Below, piece by piece: positions 10,073-19,093 of a stretch of 64,000 bases of DNA. The first letter of the stretch is position 1; each line of letters starts with the position of its first letter. This DNA comes from Salinivirgaceae bacterium. Lineage in GTDB: Bacteria > Bacteroidota > Bacteroidia > Bacteroidales > SZUA-534. The translations under genes and the position numbers were made by a program. The DNA is taken from assembly GCA_017557785.1 (NCBI GenBank), contig JAFYYA010000086.1, positions 62,001 through 126,000 on the forward strand, given 5' to 3'. The notes beneath the pieces are model-generated. The model had not been told where the DNA came from and searched no databases. It saw nothing but the letters and a program-made list of their open reading frames with translations.

Positions 10073-10139
10073 ATGCTCAATGATATCTTTTGCCATTTAT
10101 ACTTCACTATCCTTTAAACATTGCTTCACCTTTTTTTGA

Positions 10140-10147
10140 TAGTTTTG
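10140..10147 (+). promoter_or_regulatory. Candidate -7 box of mutS2
   Basis: TAGTTTTG matches TAnnTTTG exactly and ends 16 nt before the ATG at 10164. The nearest TTG upstream is 16 bp away, shorter than the usual -33 spacing. Confidence 0.45.
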
Positions 10148-10163
10148 CCGAAAATGATTTGTG

Positions 10164-12650
10164 ATGATTTATCCTGATAATTTTGAGCAAAAGATTGATT
10201 TCGTGCGGGTTCGCGAGGCGGTGAAAGGGTGCTGTTTGGGCGAAGTGGGCCGGTGGCTGACCGACAAGATGCGGTTTATGCCGAAGGCCGCCGATGTGCG
10301 CAACCGTCTTGCCGAAGTTTCGGAATTTATGCAACTGCTTCAGAGTCAGGTCGATTTTCCGACCGACTATTTCTTCGACCTTCGGCCGCTTTTCGACAAG
10401 ATGCGCGTTGAAGGCTCGTTTGCCGAAGCAGAGGAAATCTTCAATCTATACCGCTCATTATCAACAGTAAAGGCTATCACTCGTTTTTTTGCAAAAGAGG
10501 AGAACACGGAACGCTATCCGTCGTTGAGCGCCATTGCCGCCAACGTGACGGTGCACACCTACGTGACCGACAGCATTGAGCACATTATGAGCCGTCAGGG
10601 GCAGATTCGCGACAGTGCGTCGCCCGAACTTGCCGCCATTCGCCGCGAATTGGCTGAAAAACAGGGCGCTGCGTCGAAACTTATTCGTCGCATTATTGCC
10701 GATGCGCAGCAGGAAGGATGGGTTGAACCCGATGCCACGCTTGCTGTCCGCGACGGGCGGTTGGTCATTCCCATTGCCGCTTCGCAAAAGCGCCGCATAA
10801 TGGGCATTATCCACGACGAGTCGGCAACCGGCAAAACCTGCTATGTGGAGCCCGCGCCGGTGGTGGAAATCAACAATGCGCTGCTTGAACTTGAGTCGGC
10901 CGAACGCCGCGAGATTATCCGCATTCTGCGAACCCTGACCGACAATCTGCGCCCCTACACCGACGATCTTGAAGATGCGCTTATGTTCTTGGGAATCACC
11001 GATTTCATTCGCGCCAAAGCCTGCTATGCACTGCAAATCGGAGCCGCTGTGCCGCACTTGGCCGACAAGCCGCTAATCGATTGGCGCGATGCCCGCCACC
11101 CAATACTACAAGAGGCTTTCCGCGAGGCAGGGCGAACGCTCGTGCCGCTCAATATCGCGCTCGACGAGGCAAGCCGAATCTTGGTCATTAGCGGACCGAA
11201 CGCAGGCGGAAAATCGGTCTGTCTGAAAACCGTCGGACTGCTGCAATATATGCTGCAGTGCGGCCTGCCGGTGCCAATGGAGCCGACAAGCCACGCCGGA
11301 ATATTCACCAATCTGTTTATCGATATTGGCGACGAGCAAAGTATTGATAATGACCTGAGTACATACAGTTCGCACCTGCTGAATATGAAGCATTTTGTGC
11401 GCAACGCCGACGGCTGCACGCTGATTCTGATTGACGAGTTCGGCACCGGAACCGAGCCGATGCTTGGCGGTGCCATTGCCGAAGCCATTCTCGACCGGCT
11501 CAATCAGGCGAAGGTTTTCGGCGTGATAACCACCCACTACACCAACTTGAAGCATTTTGCCGCCGGACACGACGGAATTGTCAATGGCGCAATGCTTTAC
11601 GACACAAATCGGATGGAGCCGATGTTTGTGATGGAGATGGGCAAGCCAGGCAGCAGTTTTGCCTTCGAGATTGCCTATAAGATTGGTCTGCCGCAAGATG
11701 TGATTGGCGATGCCCGCAGCAAGGTTGGCGAGGAGCACTTGAATTTCGACAAGCACCTGCGCGAGATTGCCCGCGACAAGTACTATTGGGAGCGTAAACG
11801 CGAGAATATCCGCAAGATAGAGCGCCGATTGGAGGAGATGATGGAGACCGAAAAACGCGAACTCGACGAGACAAAACGTTTCCGTAAGGAGTTGATGACC
11901 AAATCGAAAGACGATGCAAAACGATTGTTGGCTGATTCCAACAAGTTGATTGAAAATACGATACGTCAGATTCGCGAGTCGCAAGCCGAAAAGGAGAAAA
12001 CCAAACAGGCCCGCCAGCAGTTCGACGAGGCGCGCCAGGCAATGGAGAAGACCAGCGATGATGAAGAACGTATCTTGCAGAAAATCAAAAAACTGAAAGA
12101 ACGCGAGAATCGTGTCCGCACGTCGAAATCGAAGCAGGACGCGCAACTGAAAGCCGCCGATGTGGTTGAGGAGCGCCAGCGCGATTTCACCATTGGAATG
12201 CCCGTCCGCATTGAGGGGCAGACAACTGTGGGCGAGATTATGGAACTGAACGGGAAGAACGCCGTGGTGGCTTTCGATAACCTATATATGAATGTGGAAA
12301 TCAGTCGTTTGCAGCACCTGACCGATGACGAGAAAAAGAAACTTCGCAAGAGCGTGCGCCAGGGCAGCCTGCAACAGTCGTACGAGTTGAACCAGCGCCG
12401 GCTGTCGTTCAAGCCCGGGCTCGATGTGCGCGGAATGCGTGCCGAAGAGGCCGTGAGCCGCGTGGCCGCCTTCATTGACGAGGCCGTGATGGTGGGCGTT
12501 TTCGAGGTGAAAATTCTGCACGGCAAGGGCAACGGCATTCTGCGCAATGTGGTGCGCGAGTACCTGCAAACCGTTGATGTGGTGACCAGCGTCCGCGACG
12601 AGCACGTCGATTTCGGCGGCGCGGGAATTACGGTGGTGGAGTTAGGGTGA
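10164..12650 (+). CDS. mutS2: MutS2-family ATPase with Smr endonuclease domain
   Basis: The 828-residue product has the MutS core/lever and ATPase regions but lacks the N-terminal mismatch-binding domain, as MutS2 proteins do. The Walker A is GPNAGGKS (about residues 344-351) and the Walker B region reads LILIDEFGTGTEP. A long charged coiled coil spans about 510-650. The C-terminal Smr domain (about 750-828) carries LDVRGM and HGKGNG. MutS2 proteins act in suppression of recombination and in rescue of collided ribosomes, where Smr provides nuclease activity. Which role applies here cannot be told. ATG 10164 is used rather than the adjacent GTG at 10161. Confidence 0.95.
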   Translation: MIYPDNFEQKIDFVRVREAVKGCCLGEVGRWLTDKMRFMPKAADVRNRLAEVSEFMQLLQSQVDFPTDYFFDLRPLFDKMRVEGSFAEAEEIFNLYRSLSTVKAITRFFAKEENTERYPSLSAIAANVTVHTYVTDSIEHIMSRQGQIRDSASPELAAIRRELAEKQGAASKLIRRIIADAQQEGWVEPDATLAVRDGRLVIPIAASQKRRIMGIIHDESATGKTCYVEPAPVVEINNALLELESAERREIIRILRTLTDNLRPYTDDLEDALMFLGITDFIRAKACYALQIGAAVPHLADKPLIDWRDARHPILQEAFREAGRTLVPLNIALDEASRILVISGPNAGGKSVCLKTVGLLQYMLQCGLPVPMEPTSHAGIFTNLFIDIGDEQSIDNDLSTYSSHLLNMKHFVRNADGCTLILIDEFGTGTEPMLGGAIAEAILDRLNQAKVFGVITTHYTNLKHFAAGHDGIVNGAMLYDTNRMEPMFVMEMGKPGSSFAFEIAYKIGLPQDVIGDARSKVGEEHLNFDKHLREIARDKYYWERKRENIRKIERRLEEMMETEKRELDETKRFRKELMTKSKDDAKRLLADSNKLIENTIRQIRESQAEKEKTKQARQQFDEARQAMEKTSDDEERILQKIKKLKERENRVRTSKSKQDAQLKAADVVEERQRDFTIGMPVRIEGQTTVGEIMELNGKNAVVAFDNLYMNVEISRLQHLTDDEKKKLRKSVRQGSLQQSYELNQRRLSFKPGLDVRGMRAEEAVSRVAAFIDEAVMVGVFEVKILHGKGNGILRNVVREYLQTVDVVTSVRDEHVDFGGAGITVVELG

Positions 12651-12665
12651 TTGAAGGCATTAGTT

Positions 12666-12787
12666 TTGGTGTTAGGTATTGGGTGTTAGAAATTACGAAT
12701 TTTGAATTACGAATTACGAATGCACTTCCAAACTTTCTCAACTCTCAAAATCTCAATTCACCGATTGACCGGTTCACCGATTCACCA
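12666..12787. repeat. Degenerate 7-8-bp-period tandem repeat spacer
   Basis: The mutS2-fur spacer is built from short repeated words. TGTTAGG-TATTGGG comes first, then GAATTAC-GAATTAC-GAAT with period 7, and finally TTCACCG/TTGACCG words with period 8 (12757-12786). The frame of the next gene is open through it, which explains a spurious N-terminal extension. Confidence 0.7.
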
Positions 12788-12794
12788 AAAATCA

Positions 12795-12801
12795 TATCTT
12801 G
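12795..12801 (+). promoter_or_regulatory. Weak candidate -7 box of the Fur-family gene
   Basis: TATCTTG is one T short of TAnnTTTG and lies 13 nt before the ATG. The same short word precedes rsmA at 13373-13379, which slightly supports a real site. Confidence 0.3.
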
Positions 12802-12814
12802 CCGAAAAAAACTG

Positions 12815-13240
12815 ATGAGCAACATTGAGATACAGTCGCTGTTTGTGGAGCACGGAATCAAGGAGACCGGCAACCGGACGTTGGTAGCAAGGGCGCTGCA
12901 CGATTCGGGGCAGCCGCTGTCGCTGCTTGAACTTGAGGCGATTCTTGGAACTATCGACAAATCAACCATTTTGCGCACGCTCAATCTTTTTCGCGAGGCG
13001 CATTTTGTGCACGTCATTGAGAGTGGCGACGGCTGCACGCGCTACGAGATCTGCCAGAGCCACCACCACGATGAGGACGAAGACGCTCACCTGCATTTTT
13101 TCTGCGAGTCGTGCCACCAAACTATCTGCTTGAGCGATAATCATATACCGCAAATCGAATTACCCGACGGCTACGTTGCCCGCTCGGCCAATTTCCTTGT
13201 AAAAGGCCTTTGCCCGAAGTGCGCGAAGAAGGTGCGGTGA
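12815..13240 (+). CDS. Fur-family transcriptional repressor
   Basis: A 141-residue metalloregulator with an N-terminal winged helix (ILGTIDKSTILRTLNLF contains the recognition helix). A His/Asp-rich metal patch follows (HHHDEDEDAHLHFFC), then structural zinc cysteines CESC (residues 97 and 100) and CPKC (133 and 136). Family members sense Fe, Zn or peroxide. The residues seen do not settle which. ATG 12815 is chosen because the 56 codons upstream are repeat-derived and do not resemble the family. Confidence 0.85.
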   Translation: MSNIEIQSLFVEHGIKETGNRTLVARALHDSGQPLSLLELEAILGTIDKSTILRTLNLFREAHFVHVIESGDGCTRYEICQSHHHDEDEDAHLHFFCESCHQTICLSDNHIPQIELPDGYVARSANFLVKGLCPKCAKKVR

Positions 13241-13254
13241 TTTTTTTGGACAAC

Positions 13255-13364
13255 GGACTACAGACTACAGTCAACGGACGCACTGTCCACTTATCATTTT
13301 CTGTTGTCTTACGTCTGATGTCTGATGTCCTTTTATTGTTAATTCCTAATTCCTAATTCCTAAA
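13255..13364. repeat. Heptad repeats forming an imperfect inverted repeat
   Basis: GACTACA occurs twice (13256-13269), and its near reverse complement GTCTGAT occurs twice (13313-13326). The two 18-bp arms match at 13 positions and could fold. TAATTCC follows three times (13340-13360), also with period 7. No gene lies in the spacer. Confidence 0.65.
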
Positions 13365-13372
13365 TAAAAACC

Positions 13373-13379
13373 TATCTTG
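13373..13379 (+). promoter_or_regulatory. Weak candidate -7 box of rsmA
   Basis: TATCTTG, one base short of TAnnTTTG, lies 20 nt before the rsmA ATG. No -33 box was found. Confidence 0.3.
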
Positions 13380-13399
13380 CAACCGCAAAAAAATCAGCG

Positions 13400-14179
13400 A
13401 TGCAGAAGGTCAGGGCAAAAAAGAATTTAGGTCAGCATTTTCTTACCAATCAGACAATTGCGGCACGGATAGCCAATGGGTTCACCCCGTCGGCACCGAA
13501 CGTGATTCTCGAAATCGGGCCGGGAATGGGAATACTCACACGGCACCTGCTCAGCCGTCCCGAGGCCGATGTGCGGGTGGTTGAAATCGACCACGAATCG
13601 GTGTGCTACCTGATGGCCGAAATGCCCGAACTCAACGGCCGCATTATCGAGGGCGATTTTCTGAAACTCGACCTTCCTGCGCTTTTCGGAAAGCCCATTT
13701 CGGTGGCCGGAAATTTCCCCTACAACATTTCGAGCCAGATTCTGTTCAAGATTTTGGAAAACCGTCAGATGATTCCCCAAATGGTGGGGATGTTCCAGAA
13801 AGAGGTGGCCGAGCGCGTGGCGTCGAAGCCGGGCTCGAAGGTTTACGGCATTCTGAGCGTTCTGCTGCAGGCATATTACAATATCGATTATCTGTTCACC
13901 GTCAACGAGTGCGAGTTCGACCCGCCCCCGAAGGTCAAGTCGGGCGTTATCAGGCTGACACGCAACAATGTAGAGCACCTGCCGTGCGACGAAGAACTAT
14001 TCACCAAAGTGGTGAAAACAAGTTTCAACCAGCGGCGAAAAACTCTCTCGAACAGCCTGAAGCCAATCCTGCAGGACCGTAGGTGCGACTTGCCAGTCTT
14101 CCGACAACGGCCTGAACAATTGAGTGTTAGCGAGTTCGTGGAACTGACGAACATTATTGACGGACTTTTAAAAAACTGA
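13400..14179 (+). CDS. rsmA: 16S rRNA (adenine-1518/1519-N6) dimethyltransferase
   Basis: RsmA (KsgA) dimethylates two adenines near the 3' end of 16S rRNA late in small-subunit assembly. The 259-residue product starts with KKNLGQHFLTN, has the SAM-binding motif EIGPGMG (residues 38-44), and has the catalytic NFPY motif at residues 105-108 (NLPY in many homologues). The C-terminal helical domain reads FNQRRKTLSNSL. It is followed after only 4 nt by mgtE, so the pair is likely an operon. Confidence 0.96.
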   Translation: MQKVRAKKNLGQHFLTNQTIAARIANGFTPSAPNVILEIGPGMGILTRHLLSRPEADVRVVEIDHESVCYLMAEMPELNGRIIEGDFLKLDLPALFGKPISVAGNFPYNISSQILFKILENRQMIPQMVGMFQKEVAERVASKPGSKVYGILSVLLQAYYNIDYLFTVNECEFDPPPKVKSGVIRLTRNNVEHLPCDEELFTKVVKTSFNQRRKTLSNSLKPILQDRRCDLPVFRQRPEQLSVSEFVELTNIIDGLLKN

Positions 14180-14183
14180 AATT

Positions 14184-15539
14184 ATGCGTTTCGAACTAAA
14201 TAAGGAATTTGTTGAAGAACTGCAACTTGCCATTCAAGAGCGCAGCGATGAGTCGATAAAATCGATGGTGTCGGAACTTCACCCTGCCGACGTTGCCGAA
14301 ATCTTGGGCGAACTTGAACCCGACGATGCCCACTACCTTTTCAATTTGCTGCCGTCGGAACTCACCGCCGACGCCATCATCGAACTTGAAGAAGACGATC
14401 GTGAGGAACTGCTCGAGGACCTTTCGGGACAGGAAATCGCCCACGCCGTCATCGAACATATGGATTCCGACGACGCCGCCGATATTATCTCGGAACTGCC
14501 TGAGGAAAAGCAGGATGAGGTTCTCTCAAACATCAGCGATATTGTGCAGGCCGGCGACATTGTCGACCTTCTGAAATACGATCCCGACACCGCCGGCGGC
14601 CTTATGGCGACGGAACTTATCAGCGTGAACGAGAATATGACCGTGCGCAACTGCGTTGAGGAAATCCGCAAGCAGGCACCTGATGTTGGTGAGTTCTTCT
14701 ATGTTTATGTAACTGATGACCAGGGTGTTCTGAAGGGTGTTCTGCCATTGAAGAATTTGCTTTTGGCCAACGACAACCAGAAAATCAAGAATATTGTCGA
14801 GGACATCATATCGGTGAAAACCGACGATGATTGCGAGGACGTCGCAAACATTATGCGGAAGTACGATATGGTGTCGATGCCGGTTGTGGATAGCATCGGG
14901 CGGCTCAAGGGCCGAATCACCATCGACGACGTTGTGGATGTGATTAAGGATGAGGCCGATGAGGACTACCAGATAATGTCAGGTATCACCGGCGATGTCG
15001 ATTCGAGCGACTCGGTGTTCAAACTCACCAAAGCGCGTATTCCGTGGCTGCTGATTGGTATGGGTGGCGGCATTCTGAGTTCGATTGTGGTGAAAGGTTT
15101 CGACAGCGACATTGCCCTGCATCCCGTGATGGCCAGTTTCATTCCGATGATTGGCGCTATGGGCGGAAATGTGGCAATCCAATCGTCGTCAATCATTGTT
15201 CAAGGCTTGGCCAACAATACTTTAGGCTTGGATTCGGCGGGCAAGAAAATCTTCAAAGAGATGTTGGGTGCTCTGCTCAACGGCGCCATTGTGGCAACTT
15301 TGGCTTTCCTTTACAACATATTCTTTGCCAGCGATTTCGCGCTGAGTCTTACAGTCAGTCTGTCGCTGATTACGGTGGTGCTGTTTGCCGCCATTGTGGG
15401 CACCGCGCTGCCGCTAGCCTTCGACCGTATGAAGATTGACCCCGCCGTGGCCACCGGCCCGTTCATAACCACCATCAACGATATTATGGGAATGGCCATC
15501 TACTTCCTGATAGGATGTTTATGCTATTCGATGGTTTAA
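14184..15539 (+). CDS. mgtE: MgtE-type magnesium transporter
   Basis: A 451-residue Mg2+ channel/transporter of the inner membrane. The N domain (about 1-130) is a run of acidic helical repeats (LHPADVAEILGEL and similar). A CBS pair follows (about 135-255; PDTAGGLMATELISV, VVDSIGRLKGRITIDDV), then the linker helix. Five membrane segments begin near residue 285, with the pore signature PMIGAMGGNVAIQSSSI. In characterised MgtE the cytosolic domains close the pore when Mg2+ is abundant. Length and order are standard. Confidence 0.95.
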   Translation: MRFELNKEFVEELQLAIQERSDESIKSMVSELHPADVAEILGELEPDDAHYLFNLLPSELTADAIIELEEDDREELLEDLSGQEIAHAVIEHMDSDDAADIISELPEEKQDEVLSNISDIVQAGDIVDLLKYDPDTAGGLMATELISVNENMTVRNCVEEIRKQAPDVGEFFYVYVTDDQGVLKGVLPLKNLLLANDNQKIKNIVEDIISVKTDDDCEDVANIMRKYDMVSMPVVDSIGRLKGRITIDDVVDVIKDEADEDYQIMSGITGDVDSSDSVFKLTKARIPWLLIGMGGGILSSIVVKGFDSDIALHPVMASFIPMIGAMGGNVAIQSSSIIVQGLANNTLGLDSAGKKIFKEMLGALLNGAIVATLAFLYNIFFASDFALSLTVSLSLITVVLFAAIVGTALPLAFDRMKIDPAVATGPFITTINDIMGMAIYFLIGCLCYSMV

Positions 15540-15631
15540 TTTTTTTGTGTTAATCATGTAATATTTTGGAAATATGATTGTCAAATAACAAAAGCAATAA
15601 AAATCTTAACACTAACTAAAACAACTACACA

Positions 15632-17794
15632 ATGAAAAAACTTCTTTTTGCACTGACAGTTTTGTTCGTGCTTCCGTTGTCAGTGTTGGCTCAGCGAACA
15701 ATCGAGAATCCAGTAGTCGGTGCCCGCAGCATGGGCACTTGCACAGGATTGTTTATCGAAAAAATTGAGTTGACCAAAAAAGCAACCAAACTTTTTCTGA
15801 TTTATTACCACGGCATGAAGGATAATCCGTTCCGTTATGCATCGGGCACAACGCTTCGCTCGGGCGACAAGCAGTGGAAACTGATTTCGGCCGATGGAAT
15901 TAAACTCGACGATTGGGTTTATCCGAAGGACGATGGCGAGTTTATAACACGTTTCGTGCTCAACTTCCAACCCATCGACAATTCGGTTGAAACAATCGAT
16001 TTTGTTGAAGCCGACGACATAAATTCGTTCATTCTTTACGACATTGCCCTAACCGATAAGGCGGCCGAAGAAATCAAGCGCAGAATCAGCGTTCCCGACG
16101 GAGTTAAAACCTATGCCAAAAATATCAAGGACAATGGCCAGAGTCTCGACCAAAACGAGTTTTCGATGGAGCCTGCAACCGTGAAAGGCACAATCTACGC
16201 TTTCGACAAGCGGTGTTTTGGCACAAGAATGAGCGGGGATGTAACCGTGTACATATGGAATCCGTTTTATGGCGACCAATTGTCGTATTCAGCGCCAATC
16301 AACCCCGACAACACTTTCGAAATTGAAGTGCCGATGACAACTAAAAATCAGATTGTTTATTTGTCAATAGAGCCTGTTATCAGCAACAACGTTCTACTCA
16401 CAGCAGGAAAAACTGTGGTGGTGGATTACGATTTCTACGAAGTTTACAAACCTTGGGAATTGCCCGACCGCTGTCTGAATCCTTATTTCTCGGGTGAGAA
16501 TGTCGACCTAAACTATGCACTGACAAAGAATGTAATTCGCAGTTTTTCCGAGTCAATTGACAGAAATAATAGCATAGCGGGTTTCTCGATGGCCGAGTAT
16601 AAAGATTATGTTTTAAAAAAATATGAGATTTCTCGAAAAAATGTTGATACTCTGAATGTTACTAAACGCGGAAAAGAGTTGTTGAACATTGAACTGAAAT
16701 CGCAAGCGGCTTACTATTTTTCGATGGGAGCGAGTTTTATCGAATTGGCAAACACCCGCCCCAACGGCAACAAAGAACCAAATCCGGATTTCAAACGGCC
16801 CGAGATGGATAAAGACTATTTGGATTACCCCAAAATACTTGGTCTCGACGATATTATGATGTTCTACGCAAGTTGGTGTAGTTACAATGTCACAGGGTGG
16901 AGATCTTGCGCCCACCGTGTTTTCGGCAAGAATTTTTCATGGGAAGAATATAAAAACCTAATGAATCTGACGTGGAAAGAATTGGACTCTTACACCAATA
17001 TCCCTGAAAACGAGAAGCCAGTTTATGCGTCGCTTGTGGAAAAAATGGAGAAATCCGACACCACACGCACCGAAGACGAAAAGAATTTTTATGCCAAGTA
17101 TTGGCCGATTGTCGGTAAACGCTTGACGGATATCCAAAATGGAACCGAAGAAACGAATGCTTGTATGAACGAAATTTTTGGCGTCGGCGACAGTTATTTC
17201 AAAGATTTCATAAAACTGCAAGAGTATTGCAACCGGCTTGGCCGGCAAATAGTTGTGCCCGACTCAATTATGGCAGAGATAGAAAAGATGCGTTTCCCGT
17301 TCTATGCCGATTATGTCAAGGCTCAAAACGCCGAAATCACCGCGAAAATCGAAGCAGAGAAAGCACGCGGCGGCTATTTCATGCACCAGGCGGGCGAGAG
17401 CGAGGGCGATGCTTTGTTTGTCGATTTAATTAAGGATTTCAAAGGCAAGGTGGTTCTCATCGATTTTTGGAACACATGGTGCGGTCCGTGCCGTCAGGCC
17501 ATGAAACAAATGGAACCAATGGAGAAGGAGTACGAGGGCAAGGATGTCGTATTCTTGTATCTTGCCGACGAATCGTCGCCGTTAGAGGAGTACAACAACC
17601 TGATTGTCTCGATGAAAGGCCACCACTACCGCTTGACGCAGAAACAATCGACATCGCTGAAAAATAAATGGAAATTTTCGGGAATCCCATCGTATGTAAT
17701 TGTCGGCCGCGACGGCATGGTAAAAGATTTCCACACAGGATTCCACGGTGCCGATTATTATAAGGCAAAACTTGAAGAAGAGTTGGGAAAATAA
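15632..17794 (+). CDS. Exported thioredoxin-like (TlpA/ResA) protein with long N-terminal region
   Basis: The 720-residue product begins with a signal peptide (cleavage after ...VLAQ). About 570 residues of unassigned beta and helical sequence follow. The C-terminal thioredoxin fold has the active site WCGPC (Cys617 and Cys620) in FWNTWCGPCRQAM and the cis-proline loop GIPSYV. Similar proteins in Bacteroidota are periplasmic thiol-disulfide oxidoreductases. The N-terminal half probably provides the substrate or partner specificity. A 92-bp A-rich leader precedes it, and palindromic repeats follow the stop. Confidence 0.8.
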   Translation: MKKLLFALTVLFVLPLSVLAQRTIENPVVGARSMGTCTGLFIEKIELTKKATKLFLIYYHGMKDNPFRYASGTTLRSGDKQWKLISADGIKLDDWVYPKDDGEFITRFVLNFQPIDNSVETIDFVEADDINSFILYDIALTDKAAEEIKRRISVPDGVKTYAKNIKDNGQSLDQNEFSMEPATVKGTIYAFDKRCFGTRMSGDVTVYIWNPFYGDQLSYSAPINPDNTFEIEVPMTTKNQIVYLSIEPVISNNVLLTAGKTVVVDYDFYEVYKPWELPDRCLNPYFSGENVDLNYALTKNVIRSFSESIDRNNSIAGFSMAEYKDYVLKKYEISRKNVDTLNVTKRGKELLNIELKSQAAYYFSMGASFIELANTRPNGNKEPNPDFKRPEMDKDYLDYPKILGLDDIMMFYASWCSYNVTGWRSCAHRVFGKNFSWEEYKNLMNLTWKELDSYTNIPENEKPVYASLVEKMEKSDTTRTEDEKNFYAKYWPIVGKRLTDIQNGTEETNACMNEIFGVGDSYFKDFIKLQEYCNRLGRQIVVPDSIMAEIEKMRFPFYADYVKAQNAEITAKIEAEKARGGYFMHQAGESEGDALFVDLIKDFKGKVVLIDFWNTWCGPCRQAMKQMEPMEKEYEGKDVVFLYLADESSPLEEYNNLIVSMKGHHYRLTQKQSTSLKNKWKFSGIPSYVIVGRDGMVKDFHTGFHGADYYKAKLEEELGK

Positions 17795-17808
17795 ACGGAT
17801 GTTGCGCT

Positions 17809-17862
17809 AGGCGGCCGTAAGGTCGCCTGCCTTCTGCCGCCTGAAGACAGCCACGTGTGGCT
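17809..17862. repeat. REP-like pair of GC-rich palindromes between convergent genes
   Basis: AGGCGGCC-GTAA-GGTCGCCT (17809-17828) is an 8-bp stem with a GNRA-type loop and one G-U pair. AGCCAC-GT-GTGGCT (17849-17862) is a perfect 6-bp stem that overlaps the FKBP stop codon. They may end both transcripts, or belong to a repetitive extragenic palindrome family. Confidence 0.5.
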
Positions 17863-19075
17863 ACTCAATCACATCCAAAACTTCAACGTCGAAAATCAAA
17901 TCGCTGTTGGCGGGAATCAATGGCGGTTGGCCTTCGTTGCCGTAGGCAAGACGGGCGGGCACAATCAGTTGGAAGCGTGAGCCGTTGCGCATCAGCAGCG
18001 ACGCTTCTTCCCAGCCGTCGATAATCAGACCTGCACCCACAGGGTAGCGGATGGGCTGCTCGCGTTTTACCGACGAGTCAATCAACTTTCCGTCGGGCAG
18101 GTAGACCGAATAGTGGGCCGTCACAATGCTGCGGTTCTTAATTAGCGGGCCGTTGCCAGGTTCAAAAACAATGTAGCGCAGACCGCTTGCGGTTGTGAGC
18201 GTGTCGCGGCCAGCGGCATTCCATTTTTCAACTTTTATCTCGCGCGTTATGCGCACCATTTCAATGTCGAGCGTGATGTCGGTTTTGGGCGGAATGCGGT
18301 TGCCGTAGCCTTCTTCGCCAAAAGCCAACTTGTTGGGAATCACAAATCTGCATCGTGCGCCTTCGGCCATTGTCAGCAGGGCGGTGTCCATGCCTTCAAA
18401 CGTCTCGCCAGCGCCAGCCGTGAACCGCCGCGGGTCACCAGTGTTGCGTGTCGATGTGTAGATGGTTCCGTCGGGCAGCCAGCCAGTATAGTGCACATAA
18501 ACATTGTCGCCAGGCCGTGCAGGACTGCCGTTTCCAGGGTCGATGGTGTAGCGGCGGATGCCGCCGAAAAGTTTTTGCGCTTTCAGCCTTTTGGTAGGGA
18601 AGGGCGCAATGGCAGGGAAACTGTCGGCTTGAATCATCTTAATCTCGAAATGCAGAGTTGAGTTGTGCGGCACTTCGTAGGTGTCGATGTCGCCGTAGCC
18701 CAAGTGCGGCGGCACAACCAGACTGATGCGGCCGCCTTCGCCAATCATCGGCAGCGCTTCTTCCCAGCCTTTAATCACCTGTCCCTGTCCCAGCCAGATG
18801 TCGATGTTGCCTGTTTCGTCGGTCGAGCCGAAGACAGTGCCGTCGTCAAGCCGTCCGGTGTACTCGAGCCACACGCGCCAGCCCTTTTGCGGGTGACGGC
18901 TGTTGCCAGGGTTGTCGATTCGGTATTGCAACCCCGATTTTGCAGTGGTGAAGCCGTCCTGCGCCGCAGCGCCAGTTGCCAGCAGACAAATAGCCGCCGC
19001 AGCCATCATCTTGAACACTGATGGCGTTGAGATTTTAGATTTTAGATTTTTGTTTTTCGACTTCATCTTTGCCAT
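17861..19075 (-). CDS. Secreted protein with three FKBP-type prolyl isomerase domains
   Basis: The product is up to 404 residues with three tandem FKBP domains (about 45-155, 170-275 and 290-404). Each shows the family path: V-x-(L/V/A)-(E/H)-Y, then DG, then ...G(W/M)(E/D)xA..., then P...LGYG or LAFGEEGYG or LAYGNEG. FKBPs catalyse cis-trans isomerisation of prolyl bonds and act as periplasmic foldases. The middle domain keeps the most complete motif set. The signal peptide core is MMAAAAICLLATGAAAQ. The 22 residues before it are Lys/Ser-rich and partly encoded by a heptad repeat (19031-19051), so the real start may be one of the internal ATGs rather than 19075. Confidence 0.85.
   Translation of the reverse strand: MAKMKSKNKNLKSKISTPSVFKMMAAAAICLLATGAAAQDGFTTAKSGLQYRIDNPGNSRHPQKGWRVWLEYTGRLDDGTVFGSTDETGNIDIWLGQGQVIKGWEEALPMIGEGGRISLVVPPHLGYGDIDTYEVPHNSTLHFEIKMIQADSFPAIAPFPTKRLKAQKLFGGIRRYTIDPGNGSPARPGDNVYVHYTGWLPDGTIYTSTRNTGDPRRFTAGAGETFEGMDTALLTMAEGARCRFVIPNKLAFGEEGYGNRIPPKTDITLDIEMVRITREIKVEKWNAAGRDTLTTASGLRYIVFEPGNGPLIKNRSIVTAHYSVYLPDGKLIDSSVKREQPIRYPVGAGLIIDGWEEASLLMRNGSRFQLIVPARLAYGNEGQPPLIPANSDLIFDVEVLDVIE
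19031..19051. repeat. Heptad repeat inside the FKBP 5' end
   Basis: ATTTTAG occurs twice and is followed by ATTTTT, with period 7. It encodes part of the Lys/Ser-rich N-terminus in front of the signal peptide. Confidence 0.6.
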
Positions 19076-19093
19076 TTATTGTCTTTGTCGGTT

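Noticed and set aside
11106..12146. 346-codon open frame antisense to mutS2
   Set aside because: It is opposite a clear MutS2 with intact motifs. Low-complexity Leu/His/Phe content marks it as a shadow.
12647..12814. 56-codon N-terminal extension of the Fur-family protein
   Set aside because: It is encoded by heptad/octad repeats, overlaps the mutS2 stop and does not resemble Fur sequences. ATG 12815 is used.
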